Below are positions 1-9,230 of a DNA stretch of 64,000 nucleotides, piece after piece (the first letter of the stretch is position 1; each line of letters opens with the position of its first letter). Source of the stretch: Pseudoalteromonas phenolica. Lineage in GTDB: Bacteria > Pseudomonadota > Gammaproteobacteria > Enterobacterales > Alteromonadaceae. Under the pieces are notes generated by a model. The model was not told where the DNA came from, did no database searches, and was given only the letters and a program-made list of their open reading frames with translations. The stretch lies in NCBI RefSeq assembly GCF_005876835.1, contig NZ_PPSW01000022.1, forward strand, positions 124,001 through 188,000. Reading direction: 5' to 3'. The position numbers were made by a program, and so were the translations under genes.

Positions 1-198
1 AACATGAACGGCATAGAGTTTGTAAAACAAGCTAAGCAATTGCCTCAGTATAAATTTACGCCTGTCATTATGCTAACGACAGAGAACCAGCAAAGCATGA
101 TGGAAGAAGGCAAAAAAGCCGGTGCAAAAGCCTGGATGGTTAAACCCTTTAAACCAGCACAAATGTTGCAAGCGGTTTCTAAACTGCTCAGCATTTAA
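1..198 (+). CDS. cheY: CheY-type response regulator, 3' part only
   Basis: The window opens inside this gene; only the last 65 codons are present. The visible part reads NMNGIEF, the stretch that normally follows the phosphoacceptor Asp of a receiver domain, then MLTTE with the conserved Thr, and VKPF with the conserved switch Lys near the end. It ends directly after the receiver fold, so it is a single-domain regulator. It leads an operon of chemotaxis genes on the same strand, so it is the likely phosphorylation target of the CheA encoded 300 bases downstream. The phosphoacceptor Asp lies outside the window and cannot be checked. Confidence 0.9.
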   Translation, partial: NMNGIEFVKQAKQLPQYKFTPVIMLTTENQQSMMEEGKKAGAKAWMVKPFKPAQMLQAVSKLLSI

Positions 199-218
199 CT
201 TCGTTATTGGTAATTATT

Positions 219-500
219 ATGACTACCTTGAAGTTTAATTTTCCTGAAGAGTTAACGATTTACGAAGTTGCACACATCCATAATGAGTTAAAAGTCTACT
301 TCGAAAGTAACGACGAAGTCGCTCTTGATTTAAGCCAAATTGAAGAGCTCGATTCTGCTGGTATTCAACTTATTTATAAAGCACTTCATCAACTGAATAA
401 AGAGAACAAACCGCTTGCCACTTTTAGCATCAGTGAGGTTGTAAAAAAGAAGTTTTGCATTCTAGGTTTAAGCCTTCCTGTTCAAGTGCATGAGGAGTAA
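219..500 (+). CDS. STAS-domain protein of the chemotaxis operon
   Basis: A 93-residue single STAS domain. The key stretch is VALDLSQIEELDSAGIQLIY, where the Ser of DSAG aligns with the phosphorylated Ser of anti-sigma-factor antagonists. The frame could open at a TTG at 207, but ATG 219 gives the usual MTTLKFNF start. It lies between cheY and cheA, 5 bases from cheA. STAS proteins occupy this position in chemotaxis clusters of several Gammaproteobacteria, but their partner and role are not established. Whether the Ser is phosphorylated by a kinase in this pathway is unknown. Confidence 0.85.
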   Translation: MTTLKFNFPEELTIYEVAHIHNELKVYFESNDEVALDLSQIEELDSAGIQLIYKALHQLNKENKPLATFSISEVVKKKFCILGLSLPVQVHEE

Positions 501-505
501 AAGCC

Positions 506-2626
506 ATGACATTAGATTTGTCCTCTGCAATTTCAACTTTTTTGAGTGAATCAAAAGAGTTACTCCAAGAAATGGAAGATGGTCTAATTGAGCTTGAATC
601 AGAGCTTGATGAATATCACCGCGGTGAAGTGATCAACGCCGTATTTAGGGCTATCCATACTATTAAAGGCAGTGCTGGTATATTTGGGTTTGATCATGTT
701 GTTAGCCTTACTCATATCGTAGAAACAACACTTGACGCATTACGCCTAAATCAAATTTTGCTAGATAAAGATTTAATATCAGCATATTTATCTAGCAGAG
801 ATCTGGTTGAGACTTTAGTTGAATTAGCAGTTGAAGAGATTGAGCCGGACGACAGTACAAAAATACAGGTTAATGAACTCATTGCTTCACTCTCAAATTA
901 CATTAATAATGAAAATGAAGAAGACAGGATACTTAAAGATCAGCCTGCTGATATAGGAACAGTTGAGTCAAATAGTAAGTGGCATCTGTTTTTTGTCCCT
1001 AACGAAAATGTACTTAGAAATGGTTTAGACCCATTCGCTTTTCTTTATTTCTTATCGAATGAAGTTGAAAATCTGCACATTGACACTTTTGTTACTTCAT
1101 TGGAACAAACACACACATTTGATCCGGAAAGTAACTATTTCTCATTTCATGCTGTATTCGATTCTGACAAATCAAGCGAAGAAATAGCTGAAATTTTTGA
1201 GTTTATACAAACCGAAGCTAATATTTCAATCATTCCTCCAAATAGTAGTTACCAAGACATCTTTAATGCATTAGGACAGTTTCCTGACTCAGCTTCAGCC
1301 GTTTCAATGCTTGAAAATAGCCAAAGCCTGCCAACTAATTATATCGATTCTATAAAGTCTGGTAGAAGCGAATTAGAAACTAGCGATGATAGCTCGCCTA
1401 GTGACACTAACAGTCAACCCAAATCTAACCAACAAAAAATTCACCAAAGTAAAACATTAAGAGTTGAAGCATTAAAGCTTGATAGATTAATTGACCAAGT
1501 TGGTGAAATGGTGATCACAGGTGCAAGAACAAACTTATTAGCACATGAAACAGGCAATGAAACACTCATTGAAGCTATGTCACTTCTAGAGCGTCTTGTT
1601 GAGAATATACGCGATAGCTCATTAAAGCTCAGGATGGTGCAGATTGGAGAAACCTTCAATAAATTTAAACGAGTTGTTCGAGACATAGCGCAAGAGCTAG
1701 GTAAAGAGGTCGAATTGAGCATTGAAGGTGCTGAAACTGAGTTAGATAAGACATTTGTCGAAAAAGTCAGCGATCCGCTCATGCATATCGTACGAAACGC
1801 GATTGACCATGGAATAGAATCACCCGATGTACGAAAACAAAATGGAAAGGATGCCACTGGCACACTTACTCTACGTGCCTACCATGATTCTGGTTCGATT
1901 GTTATAGAAATAAAAGATGATGGACAAGGTCTAAACAAAGAGAGGATCCTCGATAGAGCTATCGAGAGAGGCATTATCACTCCTGAGCAAACACTGGCTG
2001 ATAAAGAAATAAACTTATTGATATTTGAACCTGGATTTTCAACAGCTGAAGCAGTTACCAACATTTCTGGTCGAGGTGTTGGCATGGATGTCGTTAAACG
2101 AAATATAGAAAGTCTTCGTGGTAGTGTTGAAGTTGAAAGTAAACAAGGGCTTGGTTCATCAATCAGTATACGTCTTCCTCTAACCCTATCTATTATTGAT
2201 GGCTTCATGTTCTCAGTACACGATGCGAATTATGTTATCCCTTTAGATACGGTTGTTGAGTGTCTGGAGTTGCATGAGGTTGTACCTGAAGAAGATATTC
2301 AAGATAAAAATTACATCAATTTAAGAACTGAAGTGCTCCCCTTTATTCGGTTAAGGTCCTTATTCGGTATCTCAGAAAAAATAGACCATTCACGTGAGTC
2401 ATTAGTCATAGTGCAATTTGGTACTTTACGTGCTGGTCTCGTTGTTGACTCGCTCAAAGGTGAGTTTCAGACAGTAGTAAAACCATTAGGAAGGTTGTTT
2501 GAAGGACTCAAATGTATCAGTGGGGCCACTATTTTAGGTAGTGGCAATGTTGCAATCATATTGGATGTCTCTGCACTCATAAAATCAGCTATATCTGTTT
2601 ATGAGTCGCTAGAAATTAAGCAGTAG
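506..2626 (+). CDS. cheA: Chemotaxis histidine kinase CheA
   Basis: A 706-residue kinase that autophosphorylates and passes phosphate to CheY and CheB. The N-terminal HPt domain has the phosphorylated His at residue 51 (AIHTIKGSAG). A poorly conserved region of about 165-310 occupies the place of the CheY-binding P2 domain. Dimerisation starts near 317, and the ATPase shows an N box near 424 (HIVRNAIDHG), DDGQGL near 470 and GRGVGMDVV near 523. A CheW-like regulatory domain runs from about 560 to the end. GAGGAG at 492-497 is a good ribosome site. A single HPt domain distinguishes it from multi-HPt twitching-type kinases. Confidence 0.97.
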   Translation: MTLDLSSAISTFLSESKELLQEMEDGLIELESELDEYHRGEVINAVFRAIHTIKGSAGIFGFDHVVSLTHIVETTLDALRLNQILLDKDLISAYLSSRDLVETLVELAVEEIEPDDSTKIQVNELIASLSNYINNENEEDRILKDQPADIGTVESNSKWHLFFVPNENVLRNGLDPFAFLYFLSNEVENLHIDTFVTSLEQTHTFDPESNYFSFHAVFDSDKSSEEIAEIFEFIQTEANISIIPPNSSYQDIFNALGQFPDSASAVSMLENSQSLPTNYIDSIKSGRSELETSDDSSPSDTNSQPKSNQQKIHQSKTLRVEALKLDRLIDQVGEMVITGARTNLLAHETGNETLIEAMSLLERLVENIRDSSLKLRMVQIGETFNKFKRVVRDIAQELGKEVELSIEGAETELDKTFVEKVSDPLMHIVRNAIDHGIESPDVRKQNGKDATGTLTLRAYHDSGSIVIEIKDDGQGLNKERILDRAIERGIITPEQTLADKEINLLIFEPGFSTAEAVTNISGRGVGMDVVKRNIESLRGSVEVESKQGLGSSISIRLPLTLSIIDGFMFSVHDANYVIPLDTVVECLELHEVVPEEDIQDKNYINLRTEVLPFIRLRSLFGISEKIDHSRESLVIVQFGTLRAGLVVDSLKGEFQTVVKPLGRLFEGLKCISGATILGSGNVAIILDVSALIKSAISVYESLEIKQ

Positions 2627-2644
2627 TTATTACTGGAGTTAACC

Positions 2645-4630
2645 ATGTTCAAGAACCTAACCATTCGAAACAAAATCATATTAGCCATGTTTACCATGGG
2701 ACTACTCTTACTTGTGATTGCAGCTTCCGTGCAGATAAAAAATGGCAGCATCGAAGCTTTCGCTGTAAATGTTGGTAAGGAAAATATTCCAGAAGCCATT
2801 TATTCGCTTAATATGCTAGACGAGCTCGGGGATATGAATAGTAACGTGCTTGAGTATATTGCCGGTGAAAAAGATGAAAGCGAAGACTTTAGGTCTAATT
2901 ACAGCGAATTTTTAAGCTACCTTGAAGATCTCAGACAGCTAGATACAGTAAGTAATACATATATTCGACAGCTTGAAGATCTAATAACTCGATATGCGAA
3001 TGAAAACCAAGAACTGATATTTCAAAGGTTTGATCCTGAATTAGAACAAAAAGCGACTGAGAAATACGACTTTCTCAACAAAGAATTTGCTGAACCAATG
3101 GAACTTTTGTTAGATACCTTAAAAGAAGAAGAAGTTGCAGATGCTGGAAGTTCTGGTGATTTCAATGAGGTTGTAAATGATGACCTACCTGGTGTTCGTT
3201 ATTACTTAGAGCTCATTGATGAACAAGGTGACATGATGAGCTCATTAAATGCCTATATGCGTGGTGGTATTGGCGCCGTGAATGCATTCGAAAAAGACGC
3301 TAGAACCTTTTCTGGCTTCCTTGCGGATATAAAGCCCCTTGAGAGAAAACCACAAGAAATCAAAAATTTGGCTGAAGTTGAAAGGATGTATCTAGCACTT
3401 TATAACGGTGGTAAAGAAATATTCTCTACTTATGACCCTAAAAAGAAGATTCAGGCAACACAAGATATTGACAGATTAGAACATGAAGTGTTTAACAAAA
3501 TTGAAGATTTACTAGAGACGATATCTAATGAAGCCATAGATGAAGGGAATCAATCTTTAGATGAACTTATTCACGCAGCCCGTGAAAGTATTACATTAGT
3601 CTGGTCATTACTTGTTCTTGCTATCATACTAGCTGTAGCCACAGCCGCATTCCTGATAAAAGGGATTGTACTGCCTATTAATGCCCTCGCCGAAGCCGCG
3701 GAAGATCTGCGCTCAGGTGAAGGCGACCTAACTAGACGAATTCCTGATTTCGGCAATGATGAAATTGGCGAAACTGCCAAGAGCTTTAATGGCTTTATCG
3801 AACGTCTGCAAAATATACTCCTTGATATTCAAGAATCCGTCGAATCGATTGCGCATAGTACGAATGAAGTCAGTACCACTTCTAGAATGCTCAGTTCAAC
3901 TTCTAACCAACTCGCTGCCAGCGTCGAAGAAACATCCGCGTCATTAGAACAAATGAGTTCTTCGATATCGATGAATACCGAAAATTCAAAAGTAACGAAT
4001 GACATCGCCAAACAGTCTAGCAGTGAAGCCAATGATGGAGGACAAGCAGTTAAAGATACTGTTGTCGCCATGACGCAGATTGCAGAAAAAATAGGTATCA
4101 TAGAAGACATCGCATATAAAACAAATCTTCTTGCCTTAAATGCAGCAATTGAGGCTGCAAGAGCTGGCGAACATGGTAAGGGCTTTGCGGTCGTAGCTGA
4201 TGAGGTCCGAAAGCTAGCAGAACGTTCACAAATTGCAGCCCAAGATATCAGTACACTTGCCGATAATAGTGTCAAAATTGCCCAGCATGCAGGTGGTATG
4301 CTAGATAGAATGGTGCCAAATATTGGTAAAACAGCTGATTTAGTCCAAGAAATTACTGCAGCTTCTACCGAGCAAAGTACTAGCGTAGGCGAAATCAATA
4401 GAACGGTTTCTCAGTTAGATGAAATAGCGCAACAAAATGCGTCAGCTTCTGAAGAGCTCGCCTCTACTGCGAAAATGGTACAAGACCAAACAAGTGACAT
4501 TCGCTCAACAGTAAATTACTTCAAACTGAGTAATGATAGAACTCAAGTAAAAATTAGACAACAGGTTCAGTCGCAAGGCAACAATGCCTCTCCATCTTCT
4601 GAAAGTGGTTTTAGTCCTTTTGATGAGTAA
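2645..4630 (+). CDS. Methyl-accepting chemotaxis protein with duplicated helical sensor
   Basis: A 661-residue inner-membrane chemoreceptor. Transmembrane helices lie at about 12-30 and 316-340, enclosing a periplasmic region of about 285 residues that is helical and acidic. A HAMP domain follows (about 340-395), then a long coiled-coil signalling domain with the hairpin tip motif [18 protein letters not shown] near 492. The periplasmic part has two similar halves, each with a (L/I)DE(L/Q)GDM motif, near residues 57 and 193. No C-terminal CheR-docking pentapeptide is visible (it ends SPFDE). It sits between cheA and cheW and is the likely dedicated receptor of this array. Confidence 0.95.
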   Translation: MFKNLTIRNKIILAMFTMGLLLLVIAASVQIKNGSIEAFAVNVGKENIPEAIYSLNMLDELGDMNSNVLEYIAGEKDESEDFRSNYSEFLSYLEDLRQLDTVSNTYIRQLEDLITRYANENQELIFQRFDPELEQKATEKYDFLNKEFAEPMELLLDTLKEEEVADAGSSGDFNEVVNDDLPGVRYYLELIDEQGDMMSSLNAYMRGGIGAVNAFEKDARTFSGFLADIKPLERKPQEIKNLAEVERMYLALYNGGKEIFSTYDPKKKIQATQDIDRLEHEVFNKIEDLLETISNEAIDEGNQSLDELIHAARESITLVWSLLVLAIILAVATAAFLIKGIVLPINALAEAAEDLRSGEGDLTRRIPDFGNDEIGETAKSFNGFIERLQNILLDIQESVESIAHSTNEVSTTSRMLSSTSNQLAASVEETSASLEQMSSSISMNTENSKVTNDIAKQSSSEANDGGQAVKDTVVAMTQIAEKIGIIEDIAYKTNLLALNAAIEAARAGEHGKGFAVVADEVRKLAERSQIAAQDISTLADNSVKIAQHAGGMLDRMVPNIGKTADLVQEITAASTEQSTSVGEINRTVSQLDEIAQQNASASEELASTAKMVQDQTSDIRSTVNYFKLSNDRTQVKIRQQVQSQGNNASPSSESGFSPFDE

Positions 4631-5209
4631 ATGAGTATGGAAAATAATTTAGTGGATAATAGTGAGCATGAGTTTTTAGTTGCAGAGAAAGACAAATATT
4701 TGGCTTTTGAGCTAAACAATATGCCTTACGCTGTGCCCATATCTCTTGTAAAAGAAATAATGGAGTTTATCACGGTTGACCCTATTCCAATGGCTCCAGA
4801 TTTTATAATCGGTGCGATAAATTTGCGCGGAGAGGTAATTCCTGTTTTTGATTTATCGATAAGACTCGCAAAAGATAAGCAACCTTGCACTAATAGAACC
4901 TGTATTATTATTGTCGAATGCGAATTTAAAAATATTCCAATTGTCATTGGATTTAAAGTTGATATGGTGACTAAGGTACTTGATATTTCTATGGATGAAA
5001 TTGATACAGTACCTAGTATAGGAGGTCAGTTTCAAAGTCGTTTTGTGATGGGCTTAGCGAAACTTGATACTAACCTTTTAACTATTTTAGATATCTCCAA
5101 ATTGCTGACCATCAACGAATTTGAGCTTATTCAGGATATTACGCAAAGTAGCAACCAGCTTGATTTAGAGCTCGAACATCAAGAAAGCTCGGAGCCACAC
5201 TATGAATGA
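4631..5209 (+). CDS. cheW: Chemotaxis coupling protein CheW, first copy
   Basis: A 192-residue CheW that links receptor and kinase. The domain starts near residue 20 (YLAFELNNMPYAVPI) and carries the typical IGAINLRGEVIPVFDL core. It starts immediately after the receptor stop codon, and an in-frame ATG two codons later (4637) is an alternative start. About 25 C-terminal residues beyond the domain are acidic and probably disordered. Its end overlaps the next cheW by 8 bases, indicating translational coupling. Confidence 0.93.
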   Translation: MSMENNLVDNSEHEFLVAEKDKYLAFELNNMPYAVPISLVKEIMEFITVDPIPMAPDFIIGAINLRGEVIPVFDLSIRLAKDKQPCTNRTCIIIVECEFKNIPIVIGFKVDMVTKVLDISMDEIDTVPSIGGQFQSRFVMGLAKLDTNLLTILDISKLLTINEFELIQDITQSSNQLDLELEHQESSEPHYE

Positions 5210-5738
5210 ACAAAGCAAAGCGATTTCAAACTCTGAGCAAGGAAGGTATTTATTTGTTTGTATTGGTTATGACACTTTCGGTATACCCATTGAATCAGTA
5301 AAAGAGGTCATTGAACATACCGAAAGCACCATGATACCTATGTGCTCTAATGTTATCAGCGGTGTCATCAATGTACGTGGCAGTGTGATCCCAGTTTTAG
5401 ATGTGCAAGCGAGATTAAATTTAAAATCGGTCACACCTTATGATAGGTACAGTTGTATCGTTTTGTACGACTTTTATGATGATATCATTGACGAAACCAT
5501 GACACTCGGCATGCTAGTAAACAGTGTGGTATCTATTGAATCAATCACTTCTCAACATTTAGAAGAGTCACCATCTTTTGGGTCAAATATACCTCGTCAA
5601 TTTGTATGGAAAATGGCGAAATTGAATAATCGACTGACTAGCCTCTTAGATATGGCAAAAGTGATAGATATTAACGAAATAAATCAACAGCTAAAAATAG
5701 CGCAAGATGGCTTTTTCCTTAGACATTGTGAGCGTTAA
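5202..5738 (+). CDS. cheW: Chemotaxis coupling protein CheW, second copy
   Basis: A 178-residue CheW-domain protein with the core ISGVINVRGSVIPVLDV. It is clearly related to, but diverged from, the preceding CheW and overlaps it by 8 bases. Two consecutive cheW genes recur in this type of cluster. The two copies may bind kinase and receptor with different strengths or form ring contacts in the array, but this is inference. Confidence 0.92.
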   Translation: MNEQSKAISNSEQGRYLFVCIGYDTFGIPIESVKEVIEHTESTMIPMCSNVISGVINVRGSVIPVLDVQARLNLKSVTPYDRYSCIVLYDFYDDIIDETMTLGMLVNSVVSIESITSQHLEESPSFGSNIPRQFVWKMAKLNNRLTSLLDMAKVIDINEINQQLKIAQDGFFLRHCER

Positions 5739-5741
5739 GAT

Positions 5742-6542
5742 ATGATTAATACGCAAGAGTTTAATCAACTAAATCGCGTATTAGAGCAACATACCGGTAT
5801 ACGGCTAGCATCAAGTAAAAAAGATATTATGGCCAGTAGAATGAGCAGGCGTTTAAGAGCAACTAAACTCAAATCATTTGGTCGTTACTACCAGTATATA
5901 ATCAGTGATGAAGGAAGAAATGAGCTAAGTATCTTCATCGATAAGATGACCACCCATGAAACCTATTTTTTTAGAGAAATTGCGCAATTTGAATTTTTGT
6001 ACGATTATTTAAAAAATAATAAGCCCAAACGGTTTCCTATTAAAGTCTGGAGTGCAGCCTCATCAACTGGTGAAGAGGCATACAGCCTAGCCATGCTTAT
6101 AGATGACCTATTCTATAATCAACCTTGGCATATTTATGGTACTGATATATCAAGAACTGCTGTAAACATGGCTCAAGATGCGTGCTATGCCATTTCTACT
6201 GCACAAAAAATCCCAAGTAAATATAGAAAAAGCTACTGTTTAAAAGGTCATGGAGATAATGAAGGCGCATTTACGCTAATCAACAAAATAAAACATAATT
6301 GTACTTTTACCATTGATAACTTACTTGAACTTAAAACCGTAGACTACTCATTTGACATCATTTTTCTTCGTAATGTATTAATCTATTTCGACGAAAATAA
6401 GCAACAAAAGATTTTAGACAACATAGTAAAAAGACTTAATTATTCTGGGTTATTGTTTTTAGGCCATTCAGAAACCCTTAAGAAAAAACGCAATGACTTA
6501 AAACTATTACAACCATGCATTTATAAAAAGGTTGCCACATGA
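5742..6542 (+). CDS. cheR: Chemoreceptor glutamate methyltransferase CheR
   Basis: A 266-residue S-adenosylmethionine-dependent methyltransferase that methylates receptor glutamates. It has the small N-terminal helical domain, then THETYFFRE (the NxTxFFR-type motif), the SAM-binding segment WSAASSTGEEAYS, and the late motif FLRNVLIYF. It follows cheW by 3 bases and its last four bases overlap the cheB start (ATGA arrangement), so the methylating and demethylating enzymes are translationally coupled. Confidence 0.95.
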   Translation: MINTQEFNQLNRVLEQHTGIRLASSKKDIMASRMSRRLRATKLKSFGRYYQYIISDEGRNELSIFIDKMTTHETYFFREIAQFEFLYDYLKNNKPKRFPIKVWSAASSTGEEAYSLAMLIDDLFYNQPWHIYGTDISRTAVNMAQDACYAISTAQKIPSKYRKSYCLKGHGDNEGAFTLINKIKHNCTFTIDNLLELKTVDYSFDIIFLRNVLIYFDENKQQKILDNIVKRLNYSGLLFLGHSETLKKKRNDLKLLQPCIYKKVAT

Positions 6543-7600
6543 TCAGCGTATTTGTTATTGATGACTCGGCAGTAATGCGCCAGGTAATGAGCGAGATAAT
6601 AAATCATGATAGGCATTTAAAACTATCTGGTGTTGCGAGCGACCCTGTATTAGCCGAAAGAAAAATGAAGCTAAATTGGCCTGATGTCATTTTACTTGAT
6701 ATTGAAATGCCAAAAATGGATGGCATCACTTTTTTGAAAAAAATCATGCAAGAGCGCCCTACTCCCATCATTATTTGCTCGACGCTTGCCCAAAAAAATA
6801 CATCAACAGCCATGGAGGCACTTTCATCAGGTGCGGTTGATGTAATAGCTAAGCCTACTGCAGGATTAAATGACTTCCTTCACTCTTCAGGTATCACCGA
6901 AATAGTAGAATCAATCAAAGCAGCTGGTAAAGCCAAAGTTAAATCCATGTCTTATACCAGTAGCACTTGTATTAGAGAGAATTATACTGCAGATAAAATA
7001 TTACCTGTCGCACCCAGTACAAGCTCTATCAAGACTCAAAAAATCATTGCAATTGGCGCATCTACGGGTGGTACAGATGCAATTCAAACACTACTAGGTT
7101 TAATCCCCCAAAATTACCCGCCTATTGTAATAGTGCAGCATATGCCCGAGAAATTTACACATGCTTTTGCAACTCGCTTAAATCAAGTGTCTGTTCATGA
7201 TGTAAAAGAGGCGCAAACAGGTGATAAACTGACTTTGGGAAAAGTGTTCATTGCGCCTGGTGGTAAGCATTTATTGGTAAATAGGCAAGGTACCGACTAT
7301 TATTTAGAAGTTAAAGATGGTCCATTAGTAAGTCGCCATAAGCCATCAGTAGATGTGCTATTTCGTTCTGTAGCTCAGTCTGCAGGTAAAAATGCCATAG
7401 GTATAATCTTAACCGGTATGGGTGATGATGGAGCAAACGGGATGCTTGAAATGAAGAAACAAGGTGCAATAAATTTTGCTGAAAGCGAGTCAAGCTGCGT
7501 CGTATTTGGTATGCCTAAAGAAGCCATTGCAAGAGGCGGCGTTGATAAAGTGTATTCCCTACATAACATTCCGTATCAACTGCAAAAAGTATTGAGTTAG
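6539..7600 (+). CDS. cheB: Chemotaxis methylesterase/deamidase CheB
   Basis: A 353-residue protein with an N-terminal receiver domain (acidic pair DD at 8-9, phosphoacceptor Asp54 in LLDIEMPKMDG) and a C-terminal methylesterase domain. The catalytic triad is visible: Ser in IGASTGG, His in VQHMPEKFT and Asp in GMGDDGANGM. CheB removes the methyl groups added by CheR and is activated by CheA phosphorylation. No cheD deamidase gene is found between cheR and cheB, although it often lies there in related clusters. Confidence 0.96.
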   Translation: MISVFVIDDSAVMRQVMSEIINHDRHLKLSGVASDPVLAERKMKLNWPDVILLDIEMPKMDGITFLKKIMQERPTPIIICSTLAQKNTSTAMEALSSGAVDVIAKPTAGLNDFLHSSGITEIVESIKAAGKAKVKSMSYTSSTCIRENYTADKILPVAPSTSSIKTQKIIAIGASTGGTDAIQTLLGLIPQNYPPIVIVQHMPEKFTHAFATRLNQVSVHDVKEAQTGDKLTLGKVFIAPGGKHLLVNRQGTDYYLEVKDGPLVSRHKPSVDVLFRSVAQSAGKNAIGIILTGMGDDGANGMLEMKKQGAINFAESESSCVVFGMPKEAIARGGVDKVYSLHNIPYQLQKVLS

Positions 7601-7604
7601 CCTT

Positions 7605-9230
7605 ATGTTAGAAGATAACATCACAGAACTTTTCTCTATTTGTTATTTCTCTATAGATAATAAGGGGAATGTATTGTCAGTGTCACCTGAAGCATGGCAG
7701 CGGTTTGGATTAAATGTATCTGATAATATTCTGAAAGTTAAACATCTCAGCCTAATCAATGAAAGTTATGAAACACTTAATCCTGAACATGTATTCTTAT
7801 CTGAATGCACAGATAAAACTGAGATTGGATTAAGCATAAACAACAGTACAGTTGACTGGCTGCAATTAGATTTTGTACGCACTTCTGACGCTAAATTTGT
7901 GCTTTTTTCTAAAGCAGAAGAACTTGTTGCAATAAGGCGGCTCAACAAGCAATTGGCCATTCAAGACCCTCATACCGGTTTACTATACAGAGAGGCTTTT
8001 GTTACTAAAATAAAAGAACTGGATACTGTCGGTCTGGTGTGTTGTGTGCGAATTTGTAACTACCAAAGAATTTCAGAGCTTTGGAATATTGGTGTAGCTA
8101 ACTTGGTATTTATGGAGGTTTTATCTCGCTTTCAAATCGAGTATGAATCGGCTATTTTTTCGAAATATTCTACCGATTGCTTTTCAGTGTATATTCCGAG
8201 TACTAAAAATCTCAATATCGAAAAACTGTATAACACGCTTAATGCCCCTTTTACTTTTAATGGTAGCAGCTTCTATAGCAACATTGCGCTTGGTTATTAC
8301 AAGGAAAAAAATAATGATGACCATGAACTCAGCTTAAACAAAGCTGAAATGGCCACTTTTGATGTTTTGTCTGAGAAACTACGACTAGTTGAATTCCAAG
8401 ATACATTAGCCAAACAGATTGAACATCAAAATAAGATTGAAACAGAGCTTCAGGTTACTTTAAACAAGAATCTAGCAGATTCTTTTTTTGTTGCCTTTCA
8501 AGCTATCCATGACACACGCTCTGAATGTTTAATTGGAGCTGAATGCCTAATGCGCTGGAAAGTGGATGGTAAATTAGTTCCTCCTGATGAATTTATTCCA
8601 ATTGTTGAAAGCTCTGGTGAAATTAATAAGCTAACTTTATTCAGCATTGAGCAAATCAGAAAATTGTTAGATTTACTTGATGAAGAAGAAATTGACGCGA
8701 ATTTTTATACATTTGCTATAAATATCTCAGTTACAGAGATTCTCGACGTAAACTTTGAAAAAAAGCTACTTGAAAAATTAACTGAACAGCGCCTTAATCC
8801 TAAAAAGATTAAGCTTGAGTTGACTGAATCAGCTTTAATTGACAATTTCAGCTATGTAAATAACGTGCTTGTATCACTTCAGAAAAAAGGCTTCACCATT
8901 GCAATTGACGATTTTGGTACTGGGTTTTCAAGTTTAAGTTATTTATGCAAACTGAATTTTGATGAATTAAAAATAGATAGAGCTTTCGTTACTAACGTGA
9001 TTAAAGACACTAAACTCCAGTCAATTTTCAATTCCATTGTTTCTTTAGCCAAGAATTTAGACAAGCCAATTGTTGCGGAAGGCGTGGAAGAAATGGAACA
9101 AATGATTTATGCAAAAGCTAAGGGGGTTAACTACATACAGGGGTATTACTATAGTAAACCCTTAGCTATTACTGAATTTGTGGAATATGTGCTAGAAGAT
9201 AAATCTAGCTATCTTCACTTTGATTCTTAA
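7605..9230 (+). CDS. Degenerate GGDEF plus EAL domain protein
   Basis: A 541-residue soluble protein closing the chemotaxis operon 4 bases after cheB. An N-terminal sensor-like region (1-110) is followed by a diguanylate-cyclase-like domain (about 115-265) whose GGDEF signature is replaced by sequence around STDCFSVYI, so cyclase activity is unlikely. The C-terminal EAL domain (about 285-530) reads ECLMRW in place of EALxRW but keeps the metal-binding and catalytic landmarks ELTES, DDFGTGFSS, KIDRAF and AEGVEE, so it could hydrolyse cyclic-di-GMP. A link between chemotaxis signalling and c-di-GMP is suggested by position. Its stop overlaps the convergent lolE stop by 4 bases. Confidence 0.9.
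   Translation: MLEDNITELFSICYFSIDNKGNVLSVSPEAWQRFGLNVSDNILKVKHLSLINESYETLNPEHVFLSECTDKTEIGLSINNSTVDWLQLDFVRTSDAKFVLFSKAEELVAIRRLNKQLAIQDPHTGLLYREAFVTKIKELDTVGLVCCVRICNYQRISELWNIGVANLVFMEVLSRFQIEYESAIFSKYSTDCFSVYIPSTKNLNIEKLYNTLNAPFTFNGSSFYSNIALGYYKEKNNDDHELSLNKAEMATFDVLSEKLRLVEFQDTLAKQIEHQNKIETELQVTLNKNLADSFFVAFQAIHDTRSECLIGAECLMRWKVDGKLVPPDEFIPIVESSGEINKLTLFSIEQIRKLLDLLDEEEIDANFYTFAINISVTEILDVNFEKKLLEKLTEQRLNPKKIKLELTESALIDNFSYVNNVLVSLQKKGFTIAIDDFGTGFSSLSYLCKLNFDELKIDRAFVTNVIKDTKLQSIFNSIVSLAKNLDKPIVAEGVEEMEQMIYAKAKGVNYIQGYYYSKPLAITEFVEYVLEDKSSYLHFDS

Noticed and set aside
3829..4398. A 189-codon minus-strand open frame
   Set aside because: It is fully inside the chemoreceptor signalling domain, whose codon pattern creates long antisense open frames.
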